A stretch of 64,000 nt of DNA from an uncultured bacterium (lineage in GTDB: Bacteria > Actinomycetota > Coriobacteriia > Coriobacteriales > Coriobacteriaceae). A program made the position numbers and the translations under genes. Of the stretch, positions 1 to 8,879 are shown piece after piece. Below the pieces are notes generated by a model that was given only the letters and a program-made list of their open reading frames with translations, made no database searches and was not told the origin of the DNA. Every line of letters starts with the position of its first letter. Within the stretch, counting starts at the first letter, position 1. The stretch is from positions 124,001-188,000 of the forward strand of contig CAJMQJ010000002.1 of assembly GCA_905215525.1 (NCBI GenBank), given 5' to 3'.

Positions 1-1
1 G

Positions 2-1909
2 CCGCGCCGTCATGCCAAGAAGGGCAAGACGGTTCCCAAGCTCAATACGAGTGAGCCCGACCCGTCTTGGTCCGATAGCGAGATTGAGCTCACCGAGGGC
101 GATGACGAGGACGACGAGGCTCCGATTGAGACCGCAAAGACAACTTTGCTGCCGCGTCGCCATGCAAAGCGCGGCCAGGTCACCGGACAGCTTTCGATGG
201 AGGACGATCCGGACAAGGTTGACGAGTCCGAGCCGCCGTTTTCCGTGAATCCCGTCTCGGCCGCACCTCAGATTCCCGACTTCTTGAAGCATCCCAAGGT
301 TGCAGATACGCCTGCCACGAGTGCTTTCGAATCGGCTTCGGCTCGTGATGGGGGAGCGGACGCAACTCCTACGGATGCCGAGGATGAAGAAGAGGACGGT
401 CTTAAGCTTCCGCCGCTCGAAATCCTACATGCCAACCCGCAGTCGGCTTCTGCCGCGTCTTCGGACAAGGAGCTTGAACAGACTGCCGAGTCGCTGCAGT
501 CCACGTTGCTTGAGTTTGGCCGCAGTGCCCGCGTGGTCGGCTGGATCGCCGGTCCCACGGTGACGACCTTTAAACTGCAACCTGGCGAGGGCGAGCGCGT
601 GAGCAAGATTTCGAGTCTCGAGGACGATATCGCGCTTTCGCTCGCTGCTCAGTCGGTGCGTATCTTTGCCCCGATTCCTGGCACCTCGCTCGTGGGCATC
701 GAGATTCCCAACCGCAAGCGCCAGAACGTCAACTTGGGCGACGTGCTGCCCTATGTGAAGGGCGGTCCGCTCGAGCTGGCCATCGGTCGCGATGCCGAGG
801 GCACGCCGGTCGTCGCCGACCTCGCCAAGATGCCCCACCTGCTGATCGCCGGTACTACGGGTTCCGGTAAGTCGGTCATGATCAACTCCATCATCACGAC
901 TCTGCTTATGCGCGCCCTTCCCGAGGACGTTCGCTTGATCATGGTCGACCCCAAGCGTGTCGAGCTCGCAGGCTATAACGGCCTTCCGCATCTTTACGTG
1001 CCCGTAGTGACCGAGCCCAAGCAGGCCGCGAGTGCCTTGCAGTGGGCTGTGTCCGAGATGGAGCGCCGCCTGAAGGTCTTCGAGCGCCTTAACGTGCGCA
1101 AGATCTCGACCTATAACGAAAAGCAGGCCGCCGGCGAGTTTGAGCATTACGATAACCCGCCGCAAAAGATGCCCTACCTGGTCATCATCATTGACGAGCT
1201 CTCGGACCTGATGATGGTCGCCGGTAAGGATGTCGAGGCCTCGATCGTGCGTATTGCACAGTTGGGCCGTGCCGCCGGTATTCATCTTATCGTGGCCACG
1301 CAGCGCCCCAGCTCCAACGTGGTGACGGGCCTCATCAAGGCCAACATCACCAACCGCATCGCCTTTAACGTCGCCACGGGCATCGACTCGCGCGTCATCA
1401 TCGACCAGATGGGCGCCGAGAAGCTCACCGGTTTGGGCGACATGCTGTTCTCCAAGGTCGACTGGGGCAAGCCTCGCCGTATCCAGGGCTGTTTTGTCTC
1501 GGACGACGAAATCAACGAGATTGTCGAGTTCGTTAAGTCGCAGAGCGAGCCCGACTACCACGAGGAGATCCTGTCTGCCGTGGCGCCCGCTTCCATGTCC
1601 ATGGCGGGTGGCGGCGGCATTGTCCGCACCGGAGTCGCCGAGCCGCAAGACGATGATCCGCTCATCTGGGAAGCCGCCCATATTGTGGTGGAATCGCAGC
1701 TTGGCTCCACATCTGGCCTGCAACGCCGCCTGAAGGTTGGCTATGCGCGCGCCGGGCGTATTATGGACATGCTGGAAGAAAAGGGTGTCGTCGGCCCGCC
1801 CGACGGTTCCAAGCCGCGCGAGGTCCTGCTGGACGAGGAAGGGCTTGCCGCGCTGGAATCTGTCGACGCCGAGATGGCACGTGAAGATCGTGAGTTTGGA
1901 GGATTCTGA
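2..1909 (+). CDS. ftsK: DNA translocase FtsK/SpoIIIE, 5' end outside the window
   Basis: C-terminal part of the septal DNA pump that moves chromosome ends out of the closing division septum. The frame is open from base 2, so the membrane-anchored N-terminus lies upstream; a TTG at 146 is only an internal codon. An acidic linker is followed by the alpha/beta motor with Walker A GTTGSGKS (bases 851-874) and Walker B LVIIIDEL, and then the winged-helix gamma domain that reads polarity motifs (LGSTSGLQRRLKVGYARAGR). The linker repeats PRRHAKKGK and PRRHAKRGQ about 45 residues apart. The stop overlaps the next start (TGATG), which suggests translational coupling. Function is established for the family. 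Confidence 0.96.
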   Translation, partial: PRRHAKKGKTVPKLNTSEPDPSWSDSEIELTEGDDEDDEAPIETAKTTLLPRRHAKRGQVTGQLSMEDDPDKVDESEPPFSVNPVSAAPQIPDFLKHPKVADTPATSAFESASARDGGADATPTDAEDEEEDGLKLPPLEILHANPQSASAASSDKELEQTAESLQSTLLEFGRSARVVGWIAGPTVTTFKLQPGEGERVSKISSLEDDIALSLAAQSVRIFAPIPGTSLVGIEIPNRKRQNVNLGDVLPYVKGGPLELAIGRDAEGTPVVADLAKMPHLLIAGTTGSGKSVMINSIITTLLMRALPEDVRLIMVDPKRVELAGYNGLPHLYVPVVTEPKQAASALQWAVSEMERRLKVFERLNVRKISTYNEKQAAGEFEHYDNPPQKMPYLVIIIDELSDLMMVAGKDVEASIVRIAQLGRAAGIHLIVATQRPSSNVVTGLIKANITNRIAFNVATGIDSRVIIDQMGAEKLTGLGDMLFSKVDWGKPRRIQGCFVSDDEINEIVEFVKSQSEPDYHEEILSAVAPASMSMAGGGGIVRTGVAEPQDDDPLIWEAAHIVVESQLGSTSGLQRRLKVGYARAGRIMDMLEEKGVVGPPDGSKPREVLLDEEGLAALESVDAEMAREDREFGGF

Positions 1910-3420
1910 TGGCTGCACGCTTTGGTGACATGCTGCTCGAGCAGCGTCGCCGAATGGGCCTTTCCATTCAGCAGGTCGCCAACACCATCAAAATCAGGCC
2001 GCAGATCATCGAGTTTTTCGAGACCGGTAATTTTGCTTCGATGCCGCCGCGTGGCTATGCGCAGGGCATGATTTCGAGCTATGCTCGCTTTTTGGGCCTC
2101 AATCCGCGTGAGGTCGTCAATGCCTACTTTGACGACCTGATGGCATACGAACGCGAGACGTCGCAGCAGGGCGGTCGTTTCCAGGACGCTGCCGGCTACG
2201 TCAATTCGCGTTCCTCTGTCGATAACGGGCGCTTTCTGATGGTTCAGGGCGGTCGTTCGACCCGCTATGGACAGCGTCCTCAGCAGGCCGGTTATATTAC
2301 CGAGACGGGTTCGGGCGAGGAGATTCGCTCACAGCGTGACCGGTTCCGCAGTACGCCGATGCCCGAGGACCGTGCACTTCCCGCTGCCCGCGGCGTGGCG
2401 CGTGACCCTCGTGCCGGCTACGGCGACGGCGGCTATTCCGATCGCGGTCACCGTGGTATCTCCACCGGACGCTCTCGCGGTGGCTATGCGGACGCCGACA
2501 CCACGCAGGTGACGCCGCGTCTTCGCTCTCAACCACAGCCGTATGGCCAGCGCCCTTCGGCTCCGCGTGCGGGCCAGCGTGGCTATCAAGGTCGCGGTGA
2601 ACTTGCGCCCCGCTCGGGTCAGCGCAGCCTTCAGGGCCAGGGTGGCTATCGCGGCCGTTCCGATAGCAATCGTGGTCGTATGCCTCAGGGAGGCGGCCGC
2701 AGCAGTTCCAGTCGTGGACGCGGCGGTTCCCGTGCTCCTCAAAACAACGGGCTCGATCCGCGTATCGTCTACGCCGGTATCGGTGCCGTGGCGTTGCTGC
2801 TGATCGTGCTCATCGTGGTACTTCTGCGCGGCTGCGCATCTTCGACGCCCGAGACCACGCCCGAGACGCCCACTGCTACCAAGACGACGACCAAGAAGTC
2901 TTCTAAGAAGACCGAAACGGTCGACGAGGACGAAGACGCCGATGAGGCGACGGATGAGTCGACCGATTCGGATGCCACCAAGACGACGGCTAAAAAGGAA
3001 GAGAACGAGGTAACGAAGGTCAAGGTCTCCGTTGCCAAGGGAAAGACCGCCTGGATTGAGGTCAAGGTCGACGGTAAGTCGGTCTATGGCGCCCAGGCGA
3101 CTGGCCCCTTTGAGCAGGAGTACACGCCCGAGTCCTCGATCGAGATCACCACGTCCAAGCCTTCCGATGTCACCGTTACCAAGAACGGCGAAAAGGTCCG
3201 TTACGATACCAAGACCTCGGGCGTGGCGCGCGTGACGATCACCGTTCCCAAGAAGGAGACGACTGATTCCGAGAATGGTGAAAGTTCTGATGGTACCGAC
3301 ACCACCGATGGTACCGATACCACCGACGGTACCGATGCCCAGTCCACGGATGGCGCCGATACCGCAACTGACGGCCAGACGCCCACCGATTCTACCGACT
3401 ATTCGTACGATAGCTACTAA
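1909..3420 (+). CDS. RodZ-like transmembrane protein with N-terminal helix-turn-helix
   Basis: Likely cell-shape or septum-associated scaffold of the RodZ type. Residues ~5-65 form a Cro/XRE-like HTH (GDMLLEQRRRMGLSIQQVAN). Then comes a long Arg/Gly/Gln/Ser-rich disordered stretch (~80-280), one membrane helix at ~285-307, a Thr/Lys/Asp/Glu-rich linker, and a beta-rich DUF4115-like domain (~365-430). The tail repeats a TDGTDT unit. At 503 residues it is longer than usual RodZ because of the two low-complexity parts. It overlaps ftsK by one base. The RodZ role is inferred from domain order. Confidence 0.85.
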   Translation: MAARFGDMLLEQRRRMGLSIQQVANTIKIRPQIIEFFETGNFASMPPRGYAQGMISSYARFLGLNPREVVNAYFDDLMAYERETSQQGGRFQDAAGYVNSRSSVDNGRFLMVQGGRSTRYGQRPQQAGYITETGSGEEIRSQRDRFRSTPMPEDRALPAARGVARDPRAGYGDGGYSDRGHRGISTGRSRGGYADADTTQVTPRLRSQPQPYGQRPSAPRAGQRGYQGRGELAPRSGQRSLQGQGGYRGRSDSNRGRMPQGGGRSSSSRGRGGSRAPQNNGLDPRIVYAGIGAVALLLIVLIVVLLRGCASSTPETTPETPTATKTTTKKSSKKTETVDEDEDADEATDESTDSDATKTTAKKEENEVTKVKVSVAKGKTAWIEVKVDGKSVYGAQATGPFEQEYTPESSIEITTSKPSDVTVTKNGEKVRYDTKTSGVARVTITVPKKETTDSENGESSDGTDTTDGTDTTDGTDAQSTDGADTATDGQTPTDSTDYSYDSY

Positions 3421-3446
3421 GCCGCTCGTACGCGAAAGGAAACATC

Positions 3447-3944
3447 TTGGCTAAAGATTCCAGCTTCGACGTCGTGTCCGAGGTCAACATGCAAGAGGTC
3501 GACAACGCCTTCCAGCAGGCCACGCGCGAGATTTCCCAGCGCTATGACCTGAAGGATTCCGGCGCCACGATCGAGCTTTCGAAGGGCGACAAGCTCTTTA
3601 CAATCAACGCCCCGGCCGACTTTGTCTCCAAGCAGATCATCGATGTCCTGAGCTCCAAGCTCATCAAGCGCGGCATCGACCTCAAGGCTGTCTCGTGGGA
3701 TGCTCCGCAGGCGGCATCGGGCGGCACCGTGCGCGTGCTCGGCCATATCGTCGAGGGTATCGACCAGGCGACCGCCAAGAAGATCAATAAGGACATCAAG
3801 GACCAAAAGCTCAAGGTCAAGGTGACCATCGAGGCCGAGAAGCTGCGTGTTTCCTCTGCTTCGAAGGACGCGTTGCAGACCGTTATCCAATTCCTGCGCG
3901 ACCAGGACTACGGCCAGCCGCTGCAGTTCACCAACTACCGCTAA
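3447..3944 (+). CDS. yajQ: YajQ family nucleotide-binding protein
   Basis: Soluble 165-residue protein of the YajQ/UPF0234 family, members of which bind RNA or cyclic di-GMP. It has the typical start SSFDVVSEV and end FRDQDYGQPLQFTNYR-like segment (FLRDQDYGQPLQFTNYR), and full family length. The start is TTG at 3447 behind GAAAGGAAA; no ATG lies near the conserved N-terminus. It sits between the RodZ-like gene and rimO in the same transcription direction. The exact ligand cannot be told from sequence. Confidence 0.93.
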   Translation: MAKDSSFDVVSEVNMQEVDNAFQQATREISQRYDLKDSGATIELSKGDKLFTINAPADFVSKQIIDVLSSKLIKRGIDLKAVSWDAPQAASGGTVRVLGHIVEGIDQATAKKINKDIKDQKLKVKVTIEAEKLRVSSASKDALQTVIQFLRDQDYGQPLQFTNYR

Positions 3945-3971
3945 TATCATTCGAAAGGACTGCTCTCCAAC

Positions 3972-5321
3972 ATGGATACACCGTTGGGCTCCGTGCTCTA
4001 CATCACCCTCGGGTGCGCTAAGAACGAGGTTGACACCGACCGCATGCGTTCTCTTTTGACCGCCGCGGGCTACGAGGAGGCATTCGACCCACAGGATGCC
4101 GATATCGCCATCGTCAATACATGCTCGTTCCTCGCCTCCGCAACGTCCGAGAGCATCGAGACCACGCTCGAGCTCGCTAACGAGGTTCAGGACGGCGTTC
4201 GTTCTTGTCCCATCGTCATGTGCGGCTGTGTGCCGTCGCGCTATGGCGACGACCTGCCCGATGAACTGCCCGAGGTCTCTGCCTTTGTGAAGGCCGACGA
4301 GGAGGACGGCATCGTGGCGGTCATCGATGGCGTGCTGGGTGTCGAGCGTGTGATCGCTGCCTATATTCCGCAAGTCAAGCGCACTGTCGAGGGCGCCGTT
4401 GCTTACGTCAAGATTTCCGATGGCTGCAACCGCTTCTGCAGCTTCTGCATGATCCCCTATATTCGCGGTCGCTATCATTCGCGCAATGCCGAGAGCATTA
4501 TCTCCGAGGTGCGCGACCTGGTTGCCGGCGGTGTGCGCGAGATCGTGCTGATCGGCCAGGACACGGGTATTTGGGGCACCGACTTTGCCGACGAAGACGT
4601 CACCGATGGCTCGCCGCGCAATCTGGCGCAGCTGCTGCGCGCCGTCGCCGAGGCCGTGCGTCCGCAGAACGTCTGGGTCCGTGTGCTCTACCTGCAGCCC
4701 GAGGGCATGACTGACGAGCTCATTGAGACCATTCGTGATACGCCCGAGGTGCTGCCCTATATCGATATCCCCGTGCAGCACTGCGACGCGCGCATCCTCA
4801 AGGCTATGCGCCGTTCTGGTTCGCGCCAGGAGCTCGAGGACCTGTTCCGCGATCTGCGTGAGCGCATCCCCGGCATCGTGATTCGTTCCACGGCCATGGT
4901 CGGCTTCCCGACCGAGACCGACGACGAGTTCCGCGACCTTATCGACTTTATGGACACCGTCGGCTTCGACTACACGAGCGTCTTTGCCTACTCGCAGGAG
5001 GAGGGCAGCCTGGCCGCCAAGATGGAGGGCCAGGTCGATGAAGAGGTCAAGCTCGAGCGCGCCCAAGAGGCCATGGACCTGGCCGAGTCGCTCGGTTTTG
5101 CTGCAACTGCCGCACATGTGGGCGAGCGCGCCCAGGTGATTGTCGACGGTATCGAAGAGACCGAGGACGGCGCCGAGCTGATCGGACATGCCTGGTTCCA
5201 GGCGCCTGATTCCGATGGCGCGGTGCATCTGGATGCCAGCGAGGCATCTGTGGGCGATATTCTGACGGTCGAGTTTACCGATAGCTTCTGCTATGAGCTT
5301 ATCGGCCATGTTGTGGAGTAG
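3972..5321 (+). CDS. rimO: Ribosomal protein S12 methylthiotransferase RimO
   Basis: Radical-SAM enzyme that methylthiolates an Asp of ribosomal protein S12. The N-terminal cluster cysteines are seen as LGCAKNE (C15), NTCSF (C51) and MCGC (C84/C86). The radical-SAM triad is in CNRFCSFC (C152, C156, C159), and a C-terminal TRAM-like domain is present. Residues LGCAKNEVD and the spacing favour RimO over MiaB, and a separate miaB lies at 11955. The ATG at 3972 follows GAAAGGA. Full family length (449 residues). Confidence 0.96.
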   Translation: MDTPLGSVLYITLGCAKNEVDTDRMRSLLTAAGYEEAFDPQDADIAIVNTCSFLASATSESIETTLELANEVQDGVRSCPIVMCGCVPSRYGDDLPDELPEVSAFVKADEEDGIVAVIDGVLGVERVIAAYIPQVKRTVEGAVAYVKISDGCNRFCSFCMIPYIRGRYHSRNAESIISEVRDLVAGGVREIVLIGQDTGIWGTDFADEDVTDGSPRNLAQLLRAVAEAVRPQNVWVRVLYLQPEGMTDELIETIRDTPEVLPYIDIPVQHCDARILKAMRRSGSRQELEDLFRDLRERIPGIVIRSTAMVGFPTETDDEFRDLIDFMDTVGFDYTSVFAYSQEEGSLAAKMEGQVDEEVKLERAQEAMDLAESLGFAATAAHVGERAQVIVDGIEETEDGAELIGHAWFQAPDSDGAVHLDASEASVGDILTVEFTDSFCYELIGHVVE

Positions 5322-5330
5322 GAGAGCGTC

Positions 5331-5969
5331 GTGGCAAACGAGAGCAATAAGGAACTGACGAGTGTTTGGACGCCCGCCAACATCGTGACGTGCGTTCGCA
5401 TCGTCTTTATCCCGGTGTTCATGATCGTGTCGGCGCTTTCTCACACGAGTGTTGCCGGTACAGATTGGAGCACCTTCGACGGCCCGCTCGCCGCCGCTGC
5501 CTTCATTCTGTACGTCATCCTGTCGTGCACCGATAAGGTTGACGGCTACCTGGCGCGCTCGCGCAACGAGATTACCGACTTCGGTAAATTCTTGGACCCC
5601 ATCGCCGACAAGCTGCTCGTATTCTCGGCCCTGCTGCTATTCTTGGACTTTGGTGCCGTGTCGGTTTGGTCCGTGTTCATCATCTTGTTCCGCGAGCTGC
5701 TGGTAAGCGCCCTGCGCATGGTTGCGAGTGCCGCCGGCGTTGTCGTTGCGGCCGATAAGCTCGGCAAGTACAAGACGGCGACCACGATGGTCTCCATCTG
5801 CGGTTACCTGTGCGTCTTTGCGATGGCCGGCTTGCACCTTGGTCCGCTGGCGCTGACGCTCGGCATCTACTCGGTGTCGCGTTTCCTGTACGCCGTTGCC
5901 GTTGTCCTGACCGTTATCTCGGGCGCCCAGTACTTCTGGAACTGCCGCAAGATCGTCTTTTCGGTCTAG
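5331..5969 (+). CDS. pgsA: CDP-diacylglycerol-glycerol-3-phosphate 3-phosphatidyltransferase
   Basis: Integral membrane enzyme that makes phosphatidylglycerophosphate from CDP-diacylglycerol and glycerol-3-phosphate. The CDP-alcohol transferase signature is complete: DKVDGYLAR followed by G and the two aspartates in FGKFLDPIADK. Several hydrophobic helices surround it. The start is GTG at 5331 with GGAG six bases upstream, nine bases after rimO. A second CDP-alcohol transferase lies at 26179; which one makes which lipid is not certain from sequence. Confidence 0.92.
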   Translation: MANESNKELTSVWTPANIVTCVRIVFIPVFMIVSALSHTSVAGTDWSTFDGPLAAAAFILYVILSCTDKVDGYLARSRNEITDFGKFLDPIADKLLVFSALLLFLDFGAVSVWSVFIILFRELLVSALRMVASAAGVVVAADKLGKYKTATTMVSICGYLCVFAMAGLHLGPLALTLGIYSVSRFLYAVAVVLTVISGAQYFWNCRKIVFSV

Positions 5970-5975
5970 GTCCTA

Positions 5976-6512
5976 GTGGGTATGACGGACTCTTTTGAGC
6001 AGATTTCCGCACATAACGAGGAGCTGGCGCGTCATATTGTCGAGCGCGCGAGCGCTCGGGGCGTGACGGTTTCGACGGCTGAGTCGCTGACAGCAGGTAT
6101 GATCGCCTCGACGATTGCCGATATCCCGGGCGCCTCGGCGGTGCTGCGTGGCGGTGCGGTGACCTACTGCGATGAGATCAAGCATCGCGTTTTGGGTGTT
6201 GATCAGGAGACGCTCGACCGCTATACCGCGGTGTCGCATCAGACCGCGCGCGAGATGGCGGCGCGTTCGCTGGAGCTGTACCAGAGCGATATTGCAGTGA
6301 GCGCAACGGGTTATGCCGGCCCCGGCGGCGGCACTGAGGACGATCCGGCTGGCACTTTCTATATTGGCTGGGCGTATCGCGCGGCTGATGGGGAAGTGCC
6401 GGTCGTGGACTCTGTGCGCTGCCACTATGAGGGCGACCGTTCGTGTGTTCGTGCCCATGCGGTCGCGGAGGCATTGGGACGCATTGCCCTTGTGCTTAAC
6501 TCTATGGAATAG
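5976..6512 (+). CDS. cinA: CinA C-terminal domain family protein (nicotinamide-nucleotide amidase type)
   Basis: Stand-alone CinA/PncC C-terminal domain (178 residues). Family members deamidate nicotinamide mononucleotide. The hallmark segments are TAESLTAGMIAS, GAVTYCDEIKHRVLGV and SATGYAGPGG. It starts with GTG at 5976, with an alternative ATG at 5982. The N-terminal MoaB-like domain of full CinA is absent, which is common. It lies upstream of recA, as in many bacteria, but a hairpin separates the two. Confidence 0.9.
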   Translation: MGMTDSFEQISAHNEELARHIVERASARGVTVSTAESLTAGMIASTIADIPGASAVLRGGAVTYCDEIKHRVLGVDQETLDRYTAVSHQTAREMAARSLELYQSDIAVSATGYAGPGGGTEDDPAGTFYIGWAYRAADGEVPVVDSVRCHYEGDRSCVRAHAVAEALGRIALVLNSME

Positions 6513-6521
6513 ACGTGTTTT

Positions 6522-6541
6522 AAGGGGCCTTCGGGCCCCTT
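6522..6541 (+). terminator. Hairpin after cinA
   Basis: An 8-bp GC-rich perfect stem (AAGGGGCC / GGCCCCTT) with a TTCG loop starts ten bases after the cinA stop. There is no clear U tract on the plus strand, so termination strength is uncertain. Confidence 0.65.
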
Positions 6542-6630
6542 AATTGTGGAGATAGGGACCCCTGACGAATTTAGCGTTTGCGCTGGTCATAGGTGTATTT
6601 TTGTCTTTCTTGTTCTTATTTGCCCCTTTG

Positions 6631-6680
6631 TGGTCAAGCATTTGGTCAGTGTTTGGTCGGCGTTTGGTTGGGTTTTGGAA
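6631..6680 (+). promoter_or_regulatory. 11-bp-phased TTTGGTC repeats upstream of recA
   Basis: TGGTC or a close variant recurs at 6631, 6643, 6654, 6665 and (TGG only) 6676, mostly 11 bases apart, just upstream of the recA promoter. Spacing of about one helical turn puts all copies on one face of the DNA, as in a cooperative protein-binding array. The same two-copy pattern lies at 52729-52746 (minus). No known regulator is recognised. Confidence 0.5.
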
Positions 6681-6710
6681 AGACTGCCTGCATATGATTG
6701 GCCTGAACGG

Positions 6711-6739
6711 TTGACCACGAACAGCCGTTCGTTTATTAT
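6711..6739 (+). promoter_or_regulatory. recA promoter with LexA box in the spacer
   Basis: A -35 box TTGACC (6711-6716) and a -10 box TATTAT (6734-6739) are 17 bases apart. The spacer holds the perfect 16-bp palindrome ACGAAC-AGCC-GTTCGT (6717-6732), matching the Gram-positive LexA operator GAAC-N4-GTTC. LexA bound here would block RNA polymerase directly. Confidence 0.85.
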
Positions 6740-6769
6740 CGATGCAGGTTGTTAAGAGGAGGGCTATTC

Positions 6770-7918
6770 ATGGCCAAGAATTCAGGTCCCGTACGTACCG
6801 TTCATGCTCGCACGACGGGTAAAGAGCGCGATGAGATGATCGCCACCACCAAGGCCGAGATCGAGAAGAAGTTCGGTCAAGGCTCCATCATGAGGTATGG
6901 TGACGGCGGCCCCGAGCTTGAGGTTGAGGCCATCCCCACGGGCGCTCTGGCACTCGATGCCGCTCTGGGTATCGGCGGTGTGCCGCGCGGCCGTATCGTC
7001 GAGATTTACGGTCCTGAGTCCTCCGGTAAGACGACGCTTTCGCTCGAGATCCTGGCCGAAGCCCAGGCAATGGGTGGCGTGGTAGCATTTATCGATGCCG
7101 AGCACGCGCTCGATCCCACGTATGCCGCGCGCATTGGCGTGGATATCGACGAGGTACTGATTTCCCAGCCTGATACGGGTGAGCAGGCGCTCGAGATTGT
7201 TGACATGCTCGTGCGTTCCGGCGCCATCGATGCCATCGTCGTCGACTCCGTCGCCGCGCTGACCCCGCGTGCCGAGATCGAGGGAGAGATCGGCGATACC
7301 ACGGTCGGATTGCAAGCTCGTCTGATGAGTCAGGCGCTCCGCAAGCTCGCCGGCTCGCTGTCCAAGTCCAACACGACATGCATCTTCATTAACCAGCTGC
7401 GAGAGAAGATCGGCGTCATGTTCGGCAACCCCGAGACCACGACGGGCGGCCGCGCCCTTAAGTTCTTCTCTTCGGTGCGTATCGACATTCGCCGCATCGA
7501 CAGCATTAAGCTTAAGGATGAGGTTATCGGTAACCGCGTGCGCGCCAAGGTCGTTAAGAACAAGGTGGCAGCTCCGTTCCGTTCTGCTGAGTTCGACATC
7601 ATGTACGGTACGGGCATCTCTAAGGAGGGCTCGATTCTGGACATGGCTGTCGAGTGCGGCATTTGCAAGAAGATGGGCTCCTGGTTTGCCTATGGCGAGG
7701 ACAAGCTCGGCAACGGTCGCGAGGCCGCCAAGGCGTTCCTGCGCGAACACCCCGATTGCGCCGACGAGATTGAGCATAAGGTCCGCCTTGCCTGCGGGCT
7801 TGAGTTTGATGACGATGCTCCGTCCGAGGTCGAGCTGACCGATCAGCCTGCGCCTGAGGAGTTTGACGAGCTTTACGCCATCGATGGTTCCGCCATGCTC
7901 GATGATGACGACGAGTAG
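6770..7918 (+). CDS. recA: Recombinase RecA
   Basis: Strand-exchange ATPase of homologous recombination and the co-protease for LexA self-cleavage. Walker A GPESSGKT is at residues 81-88, and the segments IFINQLREKIGVMFG and TTTGGRALKF are classic. An acidic C-terminal tail ends in DDDDE. The ATG at 6770 has AAGAGGAGG upstream; the upstream in-frame TTG at 6749 lacks a binding site. It has its own SOS-type promoter and is followed by recX after 11 bases. 382 residues, slightly longer than average. Confidence 0.99.
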   Translation: MAKNSGPVRTVHARTTGKERDEMIATTKAEIEKKFGQGSIMRYGDGGPELEVEAIPTGALALDAALGIGGVPRGRIVEIYGPESSGKTTLSLEILAEAQAMGGVVAFIDAEHALDPTYAARIGVDIDEVLISQPDTGEQALEIVDMLVRSGAIDAIVVDSVAALTPRAEIEGEIGDTTVGLQARLMSQALRKLAGSLSKSNTTCIFINQLREKIGVMFGNPETTTGGRALKFFSSVRIDIRRIDSIKLKDEVIGNRVRAKVVKNKVAAPFRSAEFDIMYGTGISKEGSILDMAVECGICKKMGSWFAYGEDKLGNGREAAKAFLREHPDCADEIEHKVRLACGLEFDDDAPSEVELTDQPAPEEFDELYAIDGSAMLDDDDE

Positions 7919-7929
7919 CGGTTACGCTC

Positions 7930-8622
7930 ATGTCGTATACGGTGACCGAGGCCACGGTCGTCTTTCCCGATAAGAAGGCGGCCTCCTCGTTCTCGAGCGG
8001 GTATGCGTCCAAAAAGCCTTGCGCACATATCGATTGTGAGCTTGAGGGCGGTTTTGAGCGGTCCATTTGGATTCCCGTGCGGGTCGCGCGCCTGTATGTC
8101 AAAAATCGCCCAGATCTTCCCTGTGATTGGGATAACTTTCGTGAAGCGGTGCAGCTCATCGAGCGTAAATGTGCACTTACCATGGTGACCGAGATGCTAT
8201 CGCGACGCGACCATGCGACGGGTGAGGTCCGTGACAAGTTGTCACGCTACGGCTTTCGCCAGCCCGCGATCGATTTCGCCGTCGAGCGCGCCACCGAGTA
8301 TCGCTTTTTAGACGAGAACCGCTTTTGCTCGTACTTTATCGAGGAACGCAAGCGGCGCGGTTGGGGACAGCGTAAAATCGAGACCGAGCTCAAGCGCCGT
8401 CATGTCGTGCTCGATGACATTCCCGGTTATCCCGAGGATTATTTTGCCGTCGAAGACGATTCGGCGCGTGCGTCAGCCCTGCTCGCCAAGCGGCGTGTTC
8501 CAGAGACGCGCGGATTCGAAAAACTGGTTCGGTTTTTGATGGGCAAGGGCTTCTCGTATCACATCGCCGCCGATGCCGTTAAGGCACGTCTCGATGCCGA
8601 ACGTGAGGAATGTGCGGTTTAG
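7930..8622 (+). CDS. recX: Regulatory protein RecX
   Basis: RecX binds RecA filaments and damps their activity. The C-terminal two thirds show the three-helix repeats of the family, for example LTMVTEMLSRRDHATGEVRDKL, FLDENRFCSYFIEERKRRGWG and GFSYHIAADAVKARL. The N-terminal ~90 residues are less conserved. It directly follows recA and probably shares its transcript. A gap of about 250 bases with a new promoter comes next. Confidence 0.9.
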   Translation: MSYTVTEATVVFPDKKAASSFSSGYASKKPCAHIDCELEGGFERSIWIPVRVARLYVKNRPDLPCDWDNFREAVQLIERKCALTMVTEMLSRRDHATGEVRDKLSRYGFRQPAIDFAVERATEYRFLDENRFCSYFIEERKRRGWGQRKIETELKRRHVVLDDIPGYPEDYFAVEDDSARASALLAKRRVPETRGFEKLVRFLMGKGFSYHIAADAVKARLDAEREECAV

Positions 8623-8684
8623 GCGTATGCGTTTTGTGGCCCTGCCGTTCACCGCGTTTTAGCCGCCGTGCTGGGGCCATTTAT

Positions 8685-8713
8685 TTGACAGTTGTTGTGG
8701 TTCAACGTACGAT
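8685..8713 (+). promoter_or_regulatory. Promoter for rny
   Basis: A consensus -35 TTGACA (8685-8690), a 17-base spacer and TACGAT as -10 (8708-8713). The inferred leader before the rny start is about 160 bases long. Confidence 0.6.
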
Positions 8714-8879
8714 AAACACTGTCATTTGCTTTGTGATATGTGCTCATCTGTGATGAGTTTGTTTATATGTTTACCTGTATCCGACCCGCATAAGCTGCGC
8801 CCATATTACTCAAATGTCGCGAGCCGTTCGTAAGGACGGTTCGCTTTGTTGTGTAACGAATCCATAAAAAGGAGTGAGC

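Noticed and set aside
425..1918. 497-residue open frame on the minus strand inside ftsK
   Set aside because: Mirror frame of a GC-rich gene; the plus product is unmistakable FtsK and the minus product has no family features.
3417..5444. 675-residue minus frame over yajQ, rimO and pgsA
   Set aside because: Antisense shadow covering three recognised genes; His/Asp/Leu-rich composition is an artefact of codon bias.
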